Shown: piece after piece, positions 18,138 through 29,697 of the stretch | How the letters are laid out: every line of letters begins with the position of its first letter | Position numbering within the stretch: position 1 is the stretch's first letter | Source: Cystobacter ferrugineus | GTDB taxonomy: Bacteria > Myxococcota > Myxococcia > Myxococcales > Myxococcaceae | Length of the DNA: 64,000 bases | Direction: 5' to 3' | Assembly (NCBI RefSeq): GCF_001887355.1 | Contig: NZ_MPIN01000006.1 | Location: forward strand, 434,001-498,000 | Notes under the pieces: model-generated | Databases searched by the model: none | What the model was told of the DNA's origin: nothing | The model's input: the letters and a program-made list of their open reading frames with translations, nothing else | Position numbers and translations under genes: made by a program

Positions 18138-18779
18138 TCAGGAGACTTGCGCGAAGTGGCGCAGCTTGGCTTCCGCACCCAATCGGTAGGCGTAACGCAG
18201 GTCGGACAACAGCCGCTCGAGCCGCCGGGACGCCACATGCCCCATCAGCCGGGAGCAGAAGTTGCGCGACAGCCGGTTGGCCTCCTGGTAGCGCCACCGC
18301 TCCTCCTCGGACAAGCGGGTCCGGTAGGACACCCGGTCGAACAGCCGCGAGCGCAGCTCCTCGGCCCACTCCCGCACACCCGCGCCCCAGCGGTGCAGCA
18401 GGCACAAGGCGAACTTGTCCACCTCCGCCTGGGCCTCCAGCTCCAGCAGGGACACGGTCCGCTCCTGGGTGACGGTGTGCGCCAGGTAGACGAAGTGGGA
18501 GACGCCCTCGGCGAGCTGGCAGAAGCCGTCCAGCTCGCGCTCCATCAGGGCGTGGACCGGTGCGCCCTCGTAGGGCTCGAGCCGCCGCAGCAGCGCGGGG
18601 GCCAGGTAGAGGGCCATCTCCACCGCGCCGTCCTCCTCGCGCACGAGCAGCTCCTCCTCGGAGCGGCCGGTGGAGCCCAGGAGGACCGCCGCCTCCGAGT
18701 CCACCAGGAACAGCTCCGCGCGGGCCTCGCAGGTGAGGCCGTAGATGGCCTCCAGGTGGTCCTGCACACGGTTGATCAT
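18138..18779 (-). CDS. Unknown conserved-type protein
   Basis: 213 residues from ATG 18779 (MINRVQDHLEAIYGL). No recognised domain and no signal or membrane segment. Predicted mostly helical and rich in Arg, Glu and Leu, with an unusually arginine-rich second half (SRNFCSRLMGHVASRRLERL). It follows the 197-residue unknown gene by 16 bp in the same orientation, so both are probably one transcript. Function unknown. Coding is supported by gene-like third-position GC and the tight operon spacing. Confidence 0.7.
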   Translation of the reverse strand: MINRVQDHLEAIYGLTCEARAELFLVDSEAAVLLGSTGRSEEELLVREEDGAVEMALYLAPALLRRLEPYEGAPVHALMERELDGFCQLAEGVSHFVYLAHTVTQERTVSLLELEAQAEVDKFALCLLHRWGAGVREWAEELRSRLFDRVSYRTRLSEEERWRYQEANRLSRNFCSRLMGHVASRRLERLLSDLRYAYRLGAEAKLRHFAQVS

Positions 18780-18795
18780 GCGCCGACCCCCAGGC

Positions 18796-19389
18796 TCAGT
18801 TGGGCATCCCCTTGGGGCACACCAGGCCCGCGTCGACCAGGACCCGCTCCAGCCGATCATCGCCGGTGCGCACCCAGCTCTCGTACACCTTGAGGGCTCC
18901 CGAGGGGCCATTGCTCACGAGCCCCCGGGCGGCGATCTCCCCGAGCACCTCGACGAGCGCGCGGAAGCGGGCGCTCAGCTCGCGGTACACGGCGGCGAAG
19001 CCCGCGGCCGGAGCCAGGTCGGCGAGTTGTCCGTACGCCGCCCCACCCATCTGGATGTAGTAGTCCTGCCCCACGGGCCCCTCGCGCAGCGCGCCCGAGA
19101 AGAAACCCGCCTGATAGAGCGACACGTCTCCCAACCGCCGCAGGGTCCGGATGCGCTCGTCTCGCTGCTGTTGGAGCGAGCGGTGATACAGCACCGCCAG
19201 GGGCTCCTGCTCCGAGCGCCCGTCCTCTCCCTTGCTGAACAGCTTGTCGGACGAAGCGAACTCCGCCAGCAGGTTCACCAGGTAGAACTCGGTCGTCTCC
19301 GCGACCGCGACCTTTTGGCGCCGGATGACCTCTTCCAGGAGCGTCTTGAAGAATTCCTTCAACGACGGGGACGTCACCAGTTGACTCAT
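18796..19389 (-). CDS. Unknown conserved-type protein
   Basis: 197 residues from ATG 19389; AAGGGAGG nine to ten bases upstream decides this start over longer forms. Soluble, mainly helical, no recognised motif; sequence includes TEFYLVNLLAEFASSDKLF and DVSLYQAGFFSG. First gene of a two-gene leftward unit with the 213-residue unknown protein, divergent from groES. I cannot assign a function. Confidence 0.72.
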   Translation of the reverse strand: MSQLVTSPSLKEFFKTLLEEVIRRQKVAVAETTEFYLVNLLAEFASSDKLFSKGEDGRSEQEPLAVLYHRSLQQQRDERIRTLRRLGDVSLYQAGFFSGALREGPVGQDYYIQMGGAAYGQLADLAPAAGFAAVYRELSARFRALVEVLGEIAARGLVSNGPSGALKVYESWVRTGDDRLERVLVDAGLVCPKGMPN

Positions 19390-19643
19390 GGACGCTCGAC
19401 CTCCCTTCTCACCCCCGGAAATCGCGGCGGGGGCCATGGGGATCAGAATACCAACGAGCGCGCCATGCCGCAAAGCGGCATCCAATCATTCCAAGGACTT
19501 ACGCTGGCACTCCCCACCGTCGACTGCCAGAAAGTCACCGGTGAAAGCGGCCCGCCGGGCCGGGAATCCACTGGTGGACAATTCCGGGAAAACCCAATCA
19601 TCCCGGGAGGTTGCCACCTTTCCTGGCACGTCTCCGGGCGCGC
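19390..19643. other. Intergenic stretch between the unknown gene pair and the groE promoter
   Basis: About 250 bp with no coding potential I would defend. Holds the divergent promoter of the leftward gene pair, not identified. Nothing else seen. Confidence 0.4.
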
Positions 19644-19671
19644 TTGACGGGTCGACTCCCCTGGTTATTAT
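19644..19671 (+). promoter_or_regulatory. Sigma-70-type promoter of groESL
   Basis: TTGACG at 19644-19649 and TATTAT at 19666-19671 with 16 bp between them. The predicted transcription start near 19678 places the CIRCE operator in the first 40 bases of the message, the classical arrangement for HrcA repression. Confidence 0.8.
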
Positions 19672-19687
19672 CCCGCGCGCTTGGCGG

Positions 19688-19714
19688 TTGGCACTCGTGA
19701 GGTGCGAGTGCTAA
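19688..19714 (+). promoter_or_regulatory. CIRCE operator (HrcA binding site)
   Basis: TTGGCACTC, nine-base spacer, GAGTGCTAA: an inverted repeat matching the CIRCE consensus TTAGCACTC-N9-GAGTGCTAA with one mismatch (A to G in the left arm). Located between the groE promoter and groES, so the operon is expected to be repressed by HrcA and released on heat shock. Confidence 0.93.
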
Positions 19715-19793
19715 TCGCCCGGGCCACAAGCCCTTCATCCACCCCGTGGGCGCGCCGTGTTCCGGAACGCCCCCCTCAACGAGGAGATCGACC

Positions 19794-21786
<1,993 letters not shown>

Positions 21787-21841
21787 TTCCCTCCCGCGGG
21801 CCCGTGGGCGCGGCTTCCCCCGCGCTCCGGGCCTCCCCGCC

Positions 21842-21876
21842 ACGGCCCCAGGTTCCCTCGTGGAGCCTGGGGCCGT
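21842..21876 (+). terminator. Terminator hairpin after groEL
   Basis: 11-bp perfect stem ACGGCCCCAGG / CCTGGGGCCGT, extended by CC/GG past a two-base mismatch, 55 bp after the groEL stop. The following TTCGCATT is only a weak U tract. Confidence 0.65.
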
Positions 21877-21968
21877 TCGCATTGCGGGGCCTGGAGGACC
21901 GCATGCCTGGATGGCACGAGACCCGGCTCGCGATTATTTTCAGCCCACGAACATCCAGGAGGACACAC

Positions 21969-22226
21969 GTGCAACCCGTGAAGATCTACACCACCACCTA
22001 CTGTGGCTACTGCGTCCGGGCGAAGGATCTCCTCAAGCGCAAGGGCGTCGCGTACGAAGAAGTGGACGTGACGGGTGACGACGAGATGCGCTCGAAGCTG
22101 GTGGAGATGAGCGGTGGCCAGCGCACGGTGCCGCAGATCTTCATCGGCAGCACGCACGTCGGGGGCTACACGGACCTGGCCCAGTTGGACCGGGACGGCA
22201 AGCTGGACCCTCTGCTCCAGGCCTGA
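21969..22226 (+). CDS. grxC: Glutaredoxin
   Basis: 85-residue glutaredoxin 3-type thiol oxidoreductase. Start is a GTG at 21969 with AGGAGG six bases upstream. The redox motif CGYC sits in TTTYCGYCVRAKDLLKRKGV, followed by the glutathione-binding TVPQIFI and GGYTDLAQL. Cytosolic; it should reduce disulfides and mixed disulfides using glutathione. The two-cysteine active site marks the dithiol class. Lies between the groEL terminator and a small unknown gene. Confidence 0.94.
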   Translation: MQPVKIYTTTYCGYCVRAKDLLKRKGVAYEEVDVTGDDEMRSKLVEMSGGQRTVPQIFIGSTHVGGYTDLAQLDRDGKLDPLLQA

Positions 22227-22337
22227 TTGACGGGCGGGCGGGCGAGCCCCCGCCCCCGGCAAGCATCTCGCCTCCCCCATGAGCAGGTTACCCCGAGCGA
22301 TATCCCACATGGGGTTCTCACACAGGGGAGGTGGACG

Positions 22338-22742
22338 ATGGCCAAGGCAGGTGGAAAGTCCCCGGGCATCAAGGACGACGTCATTGGCGTGATCTACCAA
22401 CGGCTGCAGGCGGCATCGGACGTGGATCAGTACCTCCAGGACGCCGAACAACAGGGGGACCGGGAAGTGGTCGAGTTCCTGCGCGACTACCAGGAGTCCC
22501 AGAGGGACCTGGCCGAGCGCGCCAAGAACCTGCTCGGGGCCCGGATGGCGCGCACCGAGGCACCGCGCGAGGCCCGCGTGCAACCCGGCAAGAAGCTGGT
22601 GGTGGATGCCGAGCACCTGCGCAAGGACGTCGGCTCGCCCACCAACGCCCAGATGAAGTCGGGTGGGCAGGCGCAGGACGACATCGTCGACGAGCAATCC
22701 AAGGAGTCGTTCCCGGCCAGTGACTCGCCCGCCAAGTACTAG
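22338..22742 (+). CDS. Small acidic unknown protein
   Basis: 134 residues; ATG 22338 follows GGGGAGG. Soluble and highly charged, with no Cys. The first part (VIGVIYQRLQAASDVDQYLQ, then DAEQQGDREVVEFLRDYQES) looks like two amphipathic helices with a DUF2383/ferritin-like flavour. The tail ends in DEQSKESFPASDSPAKY, and a SFPASDPP-type tail is seen on small stress-related proteins in proteobacteria. Function not known; a stress-associated role is a guess from that tail and from the groESL/glutaredoxin neighbours. Confidence 0.75.
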   Translation: MAKAGGKSPGIKDDVIGVIYQRLQAASDVDQYLQDAEQQGDREVVEFLRDYQESQRDLAERAKNLLGARMARTEAPREARVQPGKKLVVDAEHLRKDVGSPTNAQMKSGGQAQDDIVDEQSKESFPASDSPAKY

Positions 22743-22762
22743 CGGCTTCCACTAGGAGGCGA

Positions 22763-22795
22763 ACGGCCCGGGCACGCCCTTCGTGTCCGGGCCGT
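22763..22795 (+). terminator. Terminator hairpin
   Basis: 14-bp stem with one G-T pair and a five-base loop (ACGGCCCGGGCACG / CGTGTCCGGGCCGT), 21 bp after the stop of the small acidic protein gene, followed by a short CGTTT. Confidence 0.7.
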
Positions 22796-23005
22796 CGTGC
22801 GTTTGGGCTCCCCGCCCACAGGGGCGCTCCCAGCCTTCTCCCACTCCCACCCGGGGTGGAAATCTCCCGGAGGGCTTGATTCCTGGTGAGCGGGCCGGAG
22901 CGCGAGACAAACGCTTGCTCCCTTCGGAAAGCCCCCGTAAACAGGGAACTTCCGTGAAGCTGGCGGAGCCTTCTGCTCGCCGCGCGGATTGGAGGGTCTA
23001 CACCC

Positions 23006-24385
<1,380 letters not shown>

Positions 24386-24422
24386 GGCCTCCGTTGTCCT
24401 GACCCCAACGGAGAACCACCAC

Positions 24423-25631
24423 ATGATGCGCCGTATCGCCATCGCCTCCCTCCTCGCTTCGGCGGCCGCGGGCTGCGCCAGCACGCAGCAGGCCCAGACC
24501 CAGGGCCCCACCACGAAGGAAGAGCGGATGCGCATCAGCAACCAGCCGCCCTTCGACGTGTCGGTGTGCCAGACGCAGATGCCCGCCCTGCCCCAGCCCT
24601 CCAACCAGGGCGGCCTCGTGGGCGGCCTGCTCTTCGCCCGTCCCCAGGTGATGGAGTGCCTGGTGGATCCCAAGTCCCGCGGTGACGCGGAGGCCACGCG
24701 CGTCGTCGTGAAGACGACCGTGAACGACCAGGGCGGCACGCACGCCGTCTCTGGCGAGAACCTCACCCCCGAGGGCATCGCGTGCGTGCAGAAGACGGTG
24801 GACACGCTCGTGCCGCTCACCGCCCTGGCCAAGGGCGCGCAGCCGGTGGAGTCCGAGAGCGTCTTCGTGCACGAGCGCGGCAACAGCGCCAGCGTGAAGT
24901 TCGGCACCAACCCGGGCTCGGACTACTCGGGCGCCGTGCGGCTCGCCCAGCCCCAGTGGTGTGACTGCTACGCGGGCTTCACCACCGTGGCGCCCCCCAC
25001 GCTGCTCGCCAACATCACCCTGAAGAAGACCGCGACGACCGCGGCCGACATCACCTTCGACACGGTGGGCACGCCCGAGGGCGAGCAGCTCGCCGCGTGC
25101 ATCAAGGGCAAGATGGCGGCGGTGCCGGCGAAGCTGGACGTGGACGAGCTGAAGTTCCCCTACCGCTTCGTCCACTTCAACTCGCGCGCCACCGAGCCCG
25201 CCGCGGATCTCCAGCCCGAGATGCGCTTCTTCCAGCTCGATCTGGTGCGCAACCAGCGCTCGGCCGACGCGGCCATCGCCTTCGGCCACCGCGCCAACGC
25301 CGCCGAGATCTATGACGCCGTCGTCGCCAGGTACCAGAAGACCAAGGACTGGAAGCTGGTGGACGAGCTCAAGAGCAAGTGCAAGGTGCTCGTCGACTCC
25401 TCCCAGGCGTGGGTGAAGGCCATCGAGGCCCAGCTCCAGGTGGACCAGAGCACCCTGGGGCTCGCCCAGGAGCTCAAGGCCAAGGACGCGTCCTGGGCCG
25501 ACCTGGAGCCCAAGGCCCAGGAGGTCATCAACAACACGCAGCAGGACCTGGACAACGCCAAGAAGCGCCTCGAGGCCGACCAGGCCGCCTGCCCCAAGGA
25601 GACCCGGGAAGCCGCGCCCAAGAAGAAGTAG
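24423..25631 (+). CDS. Putative lipoprotein with C-terminal coiled coil
   Basis: 402 residues. MMRRIAIASLLASAAAGCAS is a lipoprotein signal with AAGC as lipobox; ATG 24423 or the adjacent ATG 24426 both serve. The body has several cysteines (VCQTQMP, VMECLVDP, WCDCYAGF, LAACIKGK) consistent with periplasmic disulfides. The last 100 residues are predicted coiled coil (SKCKVLVDSSQAWVKAIEAQ to DNAKKRLEADQAACPKE) with a Lys-rich end. It begins 37 bp after the FHA regulator gene. No family recognised. Confidence 0.75.
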   Translation: MMRRIAIASLLASAAAGCASTQQAQTQGPTTKEERMRISNQPPFDVSVCQTQMPALPQPSNQGGLVGGLLFARPQVMECLVDPKSRGDAEATRVVVKTTVNDQGGTHAVSGENLTPEGIACVQKTVDTLVPLTALAKGAQPVESESVFVHERGNSASVKFGTNPGSDYSGAVRLAQPQWCDCYAGFTTVAPPTLLANITLKKTATTAADITFDTVGTPEGEQLAACIKGKMAAVPAKLDVDELKFPYRFVHFNSRATEPAADLQPEMRFFQLDLVRNQRSADAAIAFGHRANAAEIYDAVVARYQKTKDWKLVDELKSKCKVLVDSSQAWVKAIEAQLQVDQSTLGLAQELKAKDASWADLEPKAQEVINNTQQDLDNAKKRLEADQAACPKETREAAPKKK

Positions 25632-25669
25632 TCCCCGGCGCCTGAAGCACCCGAGGCCCTGAAGCACCG

Positions 25670-25705
25670 AAGGCGCGGTCCCTGGAAGCCCAGGAACCGC
25701 GCCTT
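25670..25705. terminator. Bidirectional terminator between convergent genes
   Basis: Inverted repeat with 16-base arms and one mismatch (arms start AAGGCGCGG and end CCGCGCCTT), placed between the stop of the lipoprotein gene and the stop of smc. TTCTTCACTTT follows on the plus strand. Confidence 0.75.
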
Positions 25706-25734
25706 CTTCACTTTCCCGGGGGCCCCGGGGCTTC

Positions 25735-28700
25735 TCAAGCCACGCTGGTGTTGTCGTTGGCCGCGGTGGCCTCGCGCAGCCGCACGCTCACCAGCTTGGA
25801 GATGCCGGGCTCCTCCATGGTGACGCCGTAGAGGGTGTCGGCCACTTCCATGGTGCGCTTGTTGTGGGTGATGAGGATGAACTGCGACTGCTTGCTCATC
25901 TCCTTCACCATGTCGTTGTAGCGGCCCACGTTGCCCTCATCCAACGGGGCGTCGACCTCGTCCAGGAGGCAGAAGGGCGTGGGCTTGATGAGGAAGATGG
26001 CGAAGATGAGCGCCACGGCCGTGAGCGCCTTCTCGCCGCCGGACAGCAGGTTCATGCTCTGCAGCTTCTTGCCGGGCGGCTGGGCGACGATCTCCACGCC
26101 GGGCTCCGTCCCCTGCCCTTCCTGGGTGAGCACCAGGCTCGCCCGGCCTCCGCCGAACAGCCGCGGGAAGATGGCCTGGAACTTCTCGTTGACGATGTCG
26201 AACGTCTGCTTGAAGCGCTCCCGGCTCGACGCGTCGATGCGCCGGATGGCCTCCTGCAGCTTCTCCATCGACTCGCTCAGGTCCTTCTTCTGCGCGAGCA
26301 GGAACGCCGAGCGCTGGGTGAGCTCCTCGTGCTCGTCGATGGCGGTGAGGTTGATCTCCCCCATCTTCTCCACCTGCGCGCGCAGCTCCTTGAGCTCCTG
26401 CTCCGCCTCCTCGCTCAGCGAGGGCAGCAGGTGGTAGTTGTGCACCTCGTCGGGCAGCTCCACCGCGTGGCGCTCGCGCACCCCGGCCACCAGGTGCTCC
26501 AGCTCCAGGGAGATCTCCCGCTCGCGCAGCGTCATCTGCGACAGGCCCTGGGTGAGCCCATCCAGCTTCGTGCGCAGCTCCCGCAGCGCCGTCTCCTGGT
26601 CCCTCACCTCGCCCGTGGCCGTGGTATGGGCCGCGCGCCGCGCCTCCAGCCCCTCGGTGGCGCCGCGCAGCGCCTCGGCCTTCTGGGCGCGCTGGGCTTC
26701 CGTCTCGCCGATGCGGCGGTTGAAGTCCTCCACGCGCGAGGCGCCCTCGCGCACCGTGGACTCCAGCTTGCGCACCCGGCTGGCCATCTCCTCGCGCTGG
26801 GCGAGCAGGCTCTCCAGCTCCTTGCGCGCCGCCTCGCCACGCTCGCCGCCCGCCGCCACCTTCACCTTGAGGCTGGTGAGCTGTCCGGTGGCCGCGTCCG
26901 CGCGCTGCTTGAGCGACTCCAGCTCGCCCAGCAACTGCTTCACCCGCTCCTCGCGCGCCTCGCGGTCCGTCTGGCCGTGCGCCACCTCGCCCCGGCTGTT
27001 CTCCTCCTCGTGCGCCAGGCCCTCGTACATGTGCGCGAGCTGGGTCTCCTCGGCGTCCACCGCGCGGATCCGATCCCGCACCCGCGCCAGGTCCTCACTC
27101 GCCTTGTGGAGATCCTTCTCCTGGCTGGCCAGGCTCAGCTCCTCGGCGTGCTGGTTGCGCGAGAGCCCCTTGAGCACGTCCTCCGTGTCTCCCATCTGCT
27201 TCTGCAGGGTGTAGTGCCGGGTGAGGATCTCGTTGTAGCGCTCCTCCACCCGGGCCACCTCGATGGCCAGCTCGGCGATCTCCCGCTTCTTCTGCAGGGC
27301 ACCCACCGCGGCGCCCTCGCGCTCACCGCCGGTGATGGTGCCGTCCGCGCGGAACACCTCGCCCTCCAGGGTGACGAGCGTGCAGGCCTCGCTCGTGACC
27401 TCGGCGTAGCCGCGCGCGCTCGCCAGGTCCTCCACGATGATCACGTCCCCGAGCAGCAGCCGCACCACGGGCTGCAGCGCCGGCTCACACGTCACCTCAT
27501 CCAGGGCGCGCGCGAGCACGCCCGGATGGGAGCGATCCGGTTGGATTTCAGGAGGGAGCCGCTCGGGGGGAGGCACGGGCAGGAAGCTGCCGCGGCCCTC
27601 GGCGGCGTCCTTGAGGTACTCCACCAGCTCCACGCCCTTGGCGCGGCTCTCCACGACGACGTGCTGCAGCCGCTCGCCGAGCACCGCCTCCACCGCGCGC
27701 TCGTAGCGCGGCGTGGTGGAGAGCACATCCGCCACCAGGCCGAAGATGCCCTGGGCGCGCGCCTCCTCGCCCGCGCGCACCATCACCGCGCGCACGCCCT
27801 TGTCGAAGCCCTCGTAGTCCTTCTGCAGCGCCTCCAGCGAGGCGAGCCGGGTGCGCTTGTCGCTCAGCTCCTCGCGCAGGCTGATGACCTGGACCTCGTT
27901 CTCCGTGAACGCCTGGCGGGTGCGGCGCAGCGCCTCCTCTTCCTGGCCCTTGCGCTCGGCGATTTCGATCGACAGGTGGCGCCGGTCCTCCACCTGGCGG
28001 GCCACTGACTGGCGCGCGTCCTCGAGCTGCTTCTCCTGCTCGCGCAAGCCGTCCGCCTCGGCGCGATTGCGTGCGCGGCGGGCCTCCAGGTCCGCCTTCT
28101 GGCGGGCGAGGTTGACGAGGTTGCTCTCGTGGTTGGCCAGGCGGCTGGCCACGGTGACGAGCGCGGCGCGCTCCTGCTCCAGCCTCAGGCCGATCTCCGC
28201 CTGCAACTGGCCCGCCCGGCGCAGCTCCTCCTGCGCCACCCGCATGGCCACCTCGTCCTCCTTCCACGAGCCGGCGATGCTGCTGAGCTCCGCCTCGCGC
28301 GAGCTCATGGTCTCGGCCACCTCGGCCTGCCGGGCCTTGAGCGCCTGGAGCTCCACCTCGGACTGCGCCACCCGGGCGCTCGTCTCCTCGAGGTCCTTGT
28401 GCCAGTAGGCCAGGTCCTGGTCCGCGCGCTGCACGGCGCTCTCCAGGGCGTGCACCTCGGCCGACAGCTTCTGCAGCGCCTGGGTCTCCGCCTCCAGCGC
28501 GGCGCGGCGCTCGGCGATGGCGGCCTCCTGCTCGCGCATCTTCTCCAGGCCCTCGCGCTCCTCGCCCACCACCCCGCCCAGCTTCTCCTGGAGCTGCTTG
28601 GCCTCGGCGTGCAGCGCCAGGAAGCGGTGCGAGGCGGAGTGCAGATCGATCTCACGCATGCGCGCCTTGAGCTTGCGGTACTTCTCGGCCTTCTTCGCCT

Positions 28701-29334
28701 GGCGCGACAGGCTCTCCAGGCGGCGCTCCAGCTCGTTGGTGATGTCGGTGACGCGCAGGAGGTTGGCCTGGGTGGCCTCCAGCTTGCGCTCGGCGGCCTT
28801 GCGGCGCGACTTGTACTTGGTGACGCCCGCGGCCTCTTCGATCAGGTGGCGCCGATCCTCGGGCTTGCTGGAGACGATGAGGCCCACGCGGCCCTGCTCG
28901 ATGATGGAGTAGGCGCGCGTGCCCACACCGGTGCCGAGGAACAACTCGGTGATGTCCAGCAGGCGGCAGGTCGTCTTGTTGATGAGGTACTCGGACTCGC
29001 CGTTGCGGAAGAGCCGGCGCGTGACGGTCACCTCGGGGATGCCGCCCAGGTGCGCGGGCAGCGTGTCCGTCTCGTCCACGTGGAAGGTGAGCGACACCTC
29101 GGCCATGGACAGGGGCGGCTTGGACTCCGAGCCGTTGAAGATGACGTCCTCCATGCCGCGGCCGCGCAGGTTCTTGGCGCTCTGCTCGCCCATCACCCAG
29201 CGGATGGAGTCCACCACGTTCGACTTGCCGCAGCCGTTGGGGCCGACGATGCCCGTGACGCCCTCATCGAACGTGAAGACGCTGCGCTCCATGAACGACT
29301 TGAAGCCGGTGATGTCCAGGCGCTTGATTCGCAT
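25735..29334 (-). CDS. smc: Chromosome segregation ATPase SMC
   Basis: 1199-residue SMC protein, the core of bacterial condensin that loops and segregates DNA. ATG 29334 gives the canonical N-terminus MRIKRLDITGFKSFMERSVF, with Walker A GIVGPNGCGKSNVVDSIRWV. Two long coiled-coil arms flank a hinge around residues 510-640 (GRGSFLPVPP, ARALDEVTCEP). The C-terminal head has the signature NLLSGGEKALTAVALIFAIF and Walker B PTPFCLLDEVDAPLD. Length matches full-size SMC. The kleisin partners scpA/scpB are not in this window. It is preceded on the same strand by the CorC-type gene after a 363-bp gap. Confidence 0.97.
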   Translation of the reverse strand: MRIKRLDITGFKSFMERSVFTFDEGVTGIVGPNGCGKSNVVDSIRWVMGEQSAKNLRGRGMEDVIFNGSESKPPLSMAEVSLTFHVDETDTLPAHLGGIPEVTVTRRLFRNGESEYLINKTTCRLLDITELFLGTGVGTRAYSIIEQGRVGLIVSSKPEDRRHLIEEAAGVTKYKSRRKAAERKLEATQANLLRVTDITNELERRLESLSRQAKKAEKYRKLKARMREIDLHSASHRFLALHAEAKQLQEKLGGVVGEEREGLEKMREQEAAIAERRAALEAETQALQKLSAEVHALESAVQRADQDLAYWHKDLEETSARVAQSEVELQALKARQAEVAETMSSREAELSSIAGSWKEDEVAMRVAQEELRRAGQLQAEIGLRLEQERAALVTVASRLANHESNLVNLARQKADLEARRARNRAEADGLREQEKQLEDARQSVARQVEDRRHLSIEIAERKGQEEEALRRTRQAFTENEVQVISLREELSDKRTRLASLEALQKDYEGFDKGVRAVMVRAGEEARAQGIFGLVADVLSTTPRYERAVEAVLGERLQHVVVESRAKGVELVEYLKDAAEGRGSFLPVPPPERLPPEIQPDRSHPGVLARALDEVTCEPALQPVVRLLLGDVIIVEDLASARGYAEVTSEACTLVTLEGEVFRADGTITGGEREGAAVGALQKKREIAELAIEVARVEERYNEILTRHYTLQKQMGDTEDVLKGLSRNQHAEELSLASQEKDLHKASEDLARVRDRIRAVDAEETQLAHMYEGLAHEEENSRGEVAHGQTDREAREERVKQLLGELESLKQRADAATGQLTSLKVKVAAGGERGEAARKELESLLAQREEMASRVRKLESTVREGASRVEDFNRRIGETEAQRAQKAEALRGATEGLEARRAAHTTATGEVRDQETALRELRTKLDGLTQGLSQMTLREREISLELEHLVAGVRERHAVELPDEVHNYHLLPSLSEEAEQELKELRAQVEKMGEINLTAIDEHEELTQRSAFLLAQKKDLSESMEKLQEAIRRIDASSRERFKQTFDIVNEKFQAIFPRLFGGGRASLVLTQEGQGTEPGVEIVAQPPGKKLQSMNLLSGGEKALTAVALIFAIFLIKPTPFCLLDEVDAPLDEGNVGRYNDMVKEMSKQSQFILITHNKRTMEVADTLYGVTMEEPGISKLVSVRLREATAANDNTSVA

Positions 29335-29697
29335 GAGGGAACGGGCTCCCGAGAAGAAGGTGCGGACGGACGAGAAACGGCGCCGAGGCCGAAAAATCGG
29401 CTCCGGAGCGATTTCGGACGAGTAGCACGCAAGTTTTCGACCGATCAAGCATGACGCCCGCCCGGCCCATGCATTCGCGTGCGCGGGCGCGCTCGTCCCC
29501 TCCCGCCAACCCGGGGGTTGTGGGAACGAGAACAGACGCTACCTTCCCTCCGCTCTTCCTGGAGGCTGCCCACGCTCAAGGCCCTGCTCGCCCTCTCGCT
29601 CCACACGGGAGCGGTCTCCGAGGGTGTAGCACCCCCCTCTGACATGGCGGCGCCAGCCCATGCCGGGGGGGAGGCGGCGCGAGGCGCGCCACCGGGC
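29335..29697. other. Intergenic region upstream of smc
   Basis: 363 bp between two leftward genes. On the minus strand TTGATC (29448-29443) and CTACTC (29425-29420) lie 17 bp apart and could be the smc promoter, though the -10 is poor. A small interrupted inverted repeat (CCGAAA...TCG / CGATTTCGG) at 29389-29417 overlaps the expected transcription start. No gene seen. Confidence 0.35.

Noticed and set aside
25864-28008. Very long open frame antisense to smc, and similar antisense frames in many genes
   Set aside because: Produced by the strong third-position GC bias of this genome; composition is Leu/His/Arg/Gln-rich without motifs, while the opposite strand encodes a full SMC.
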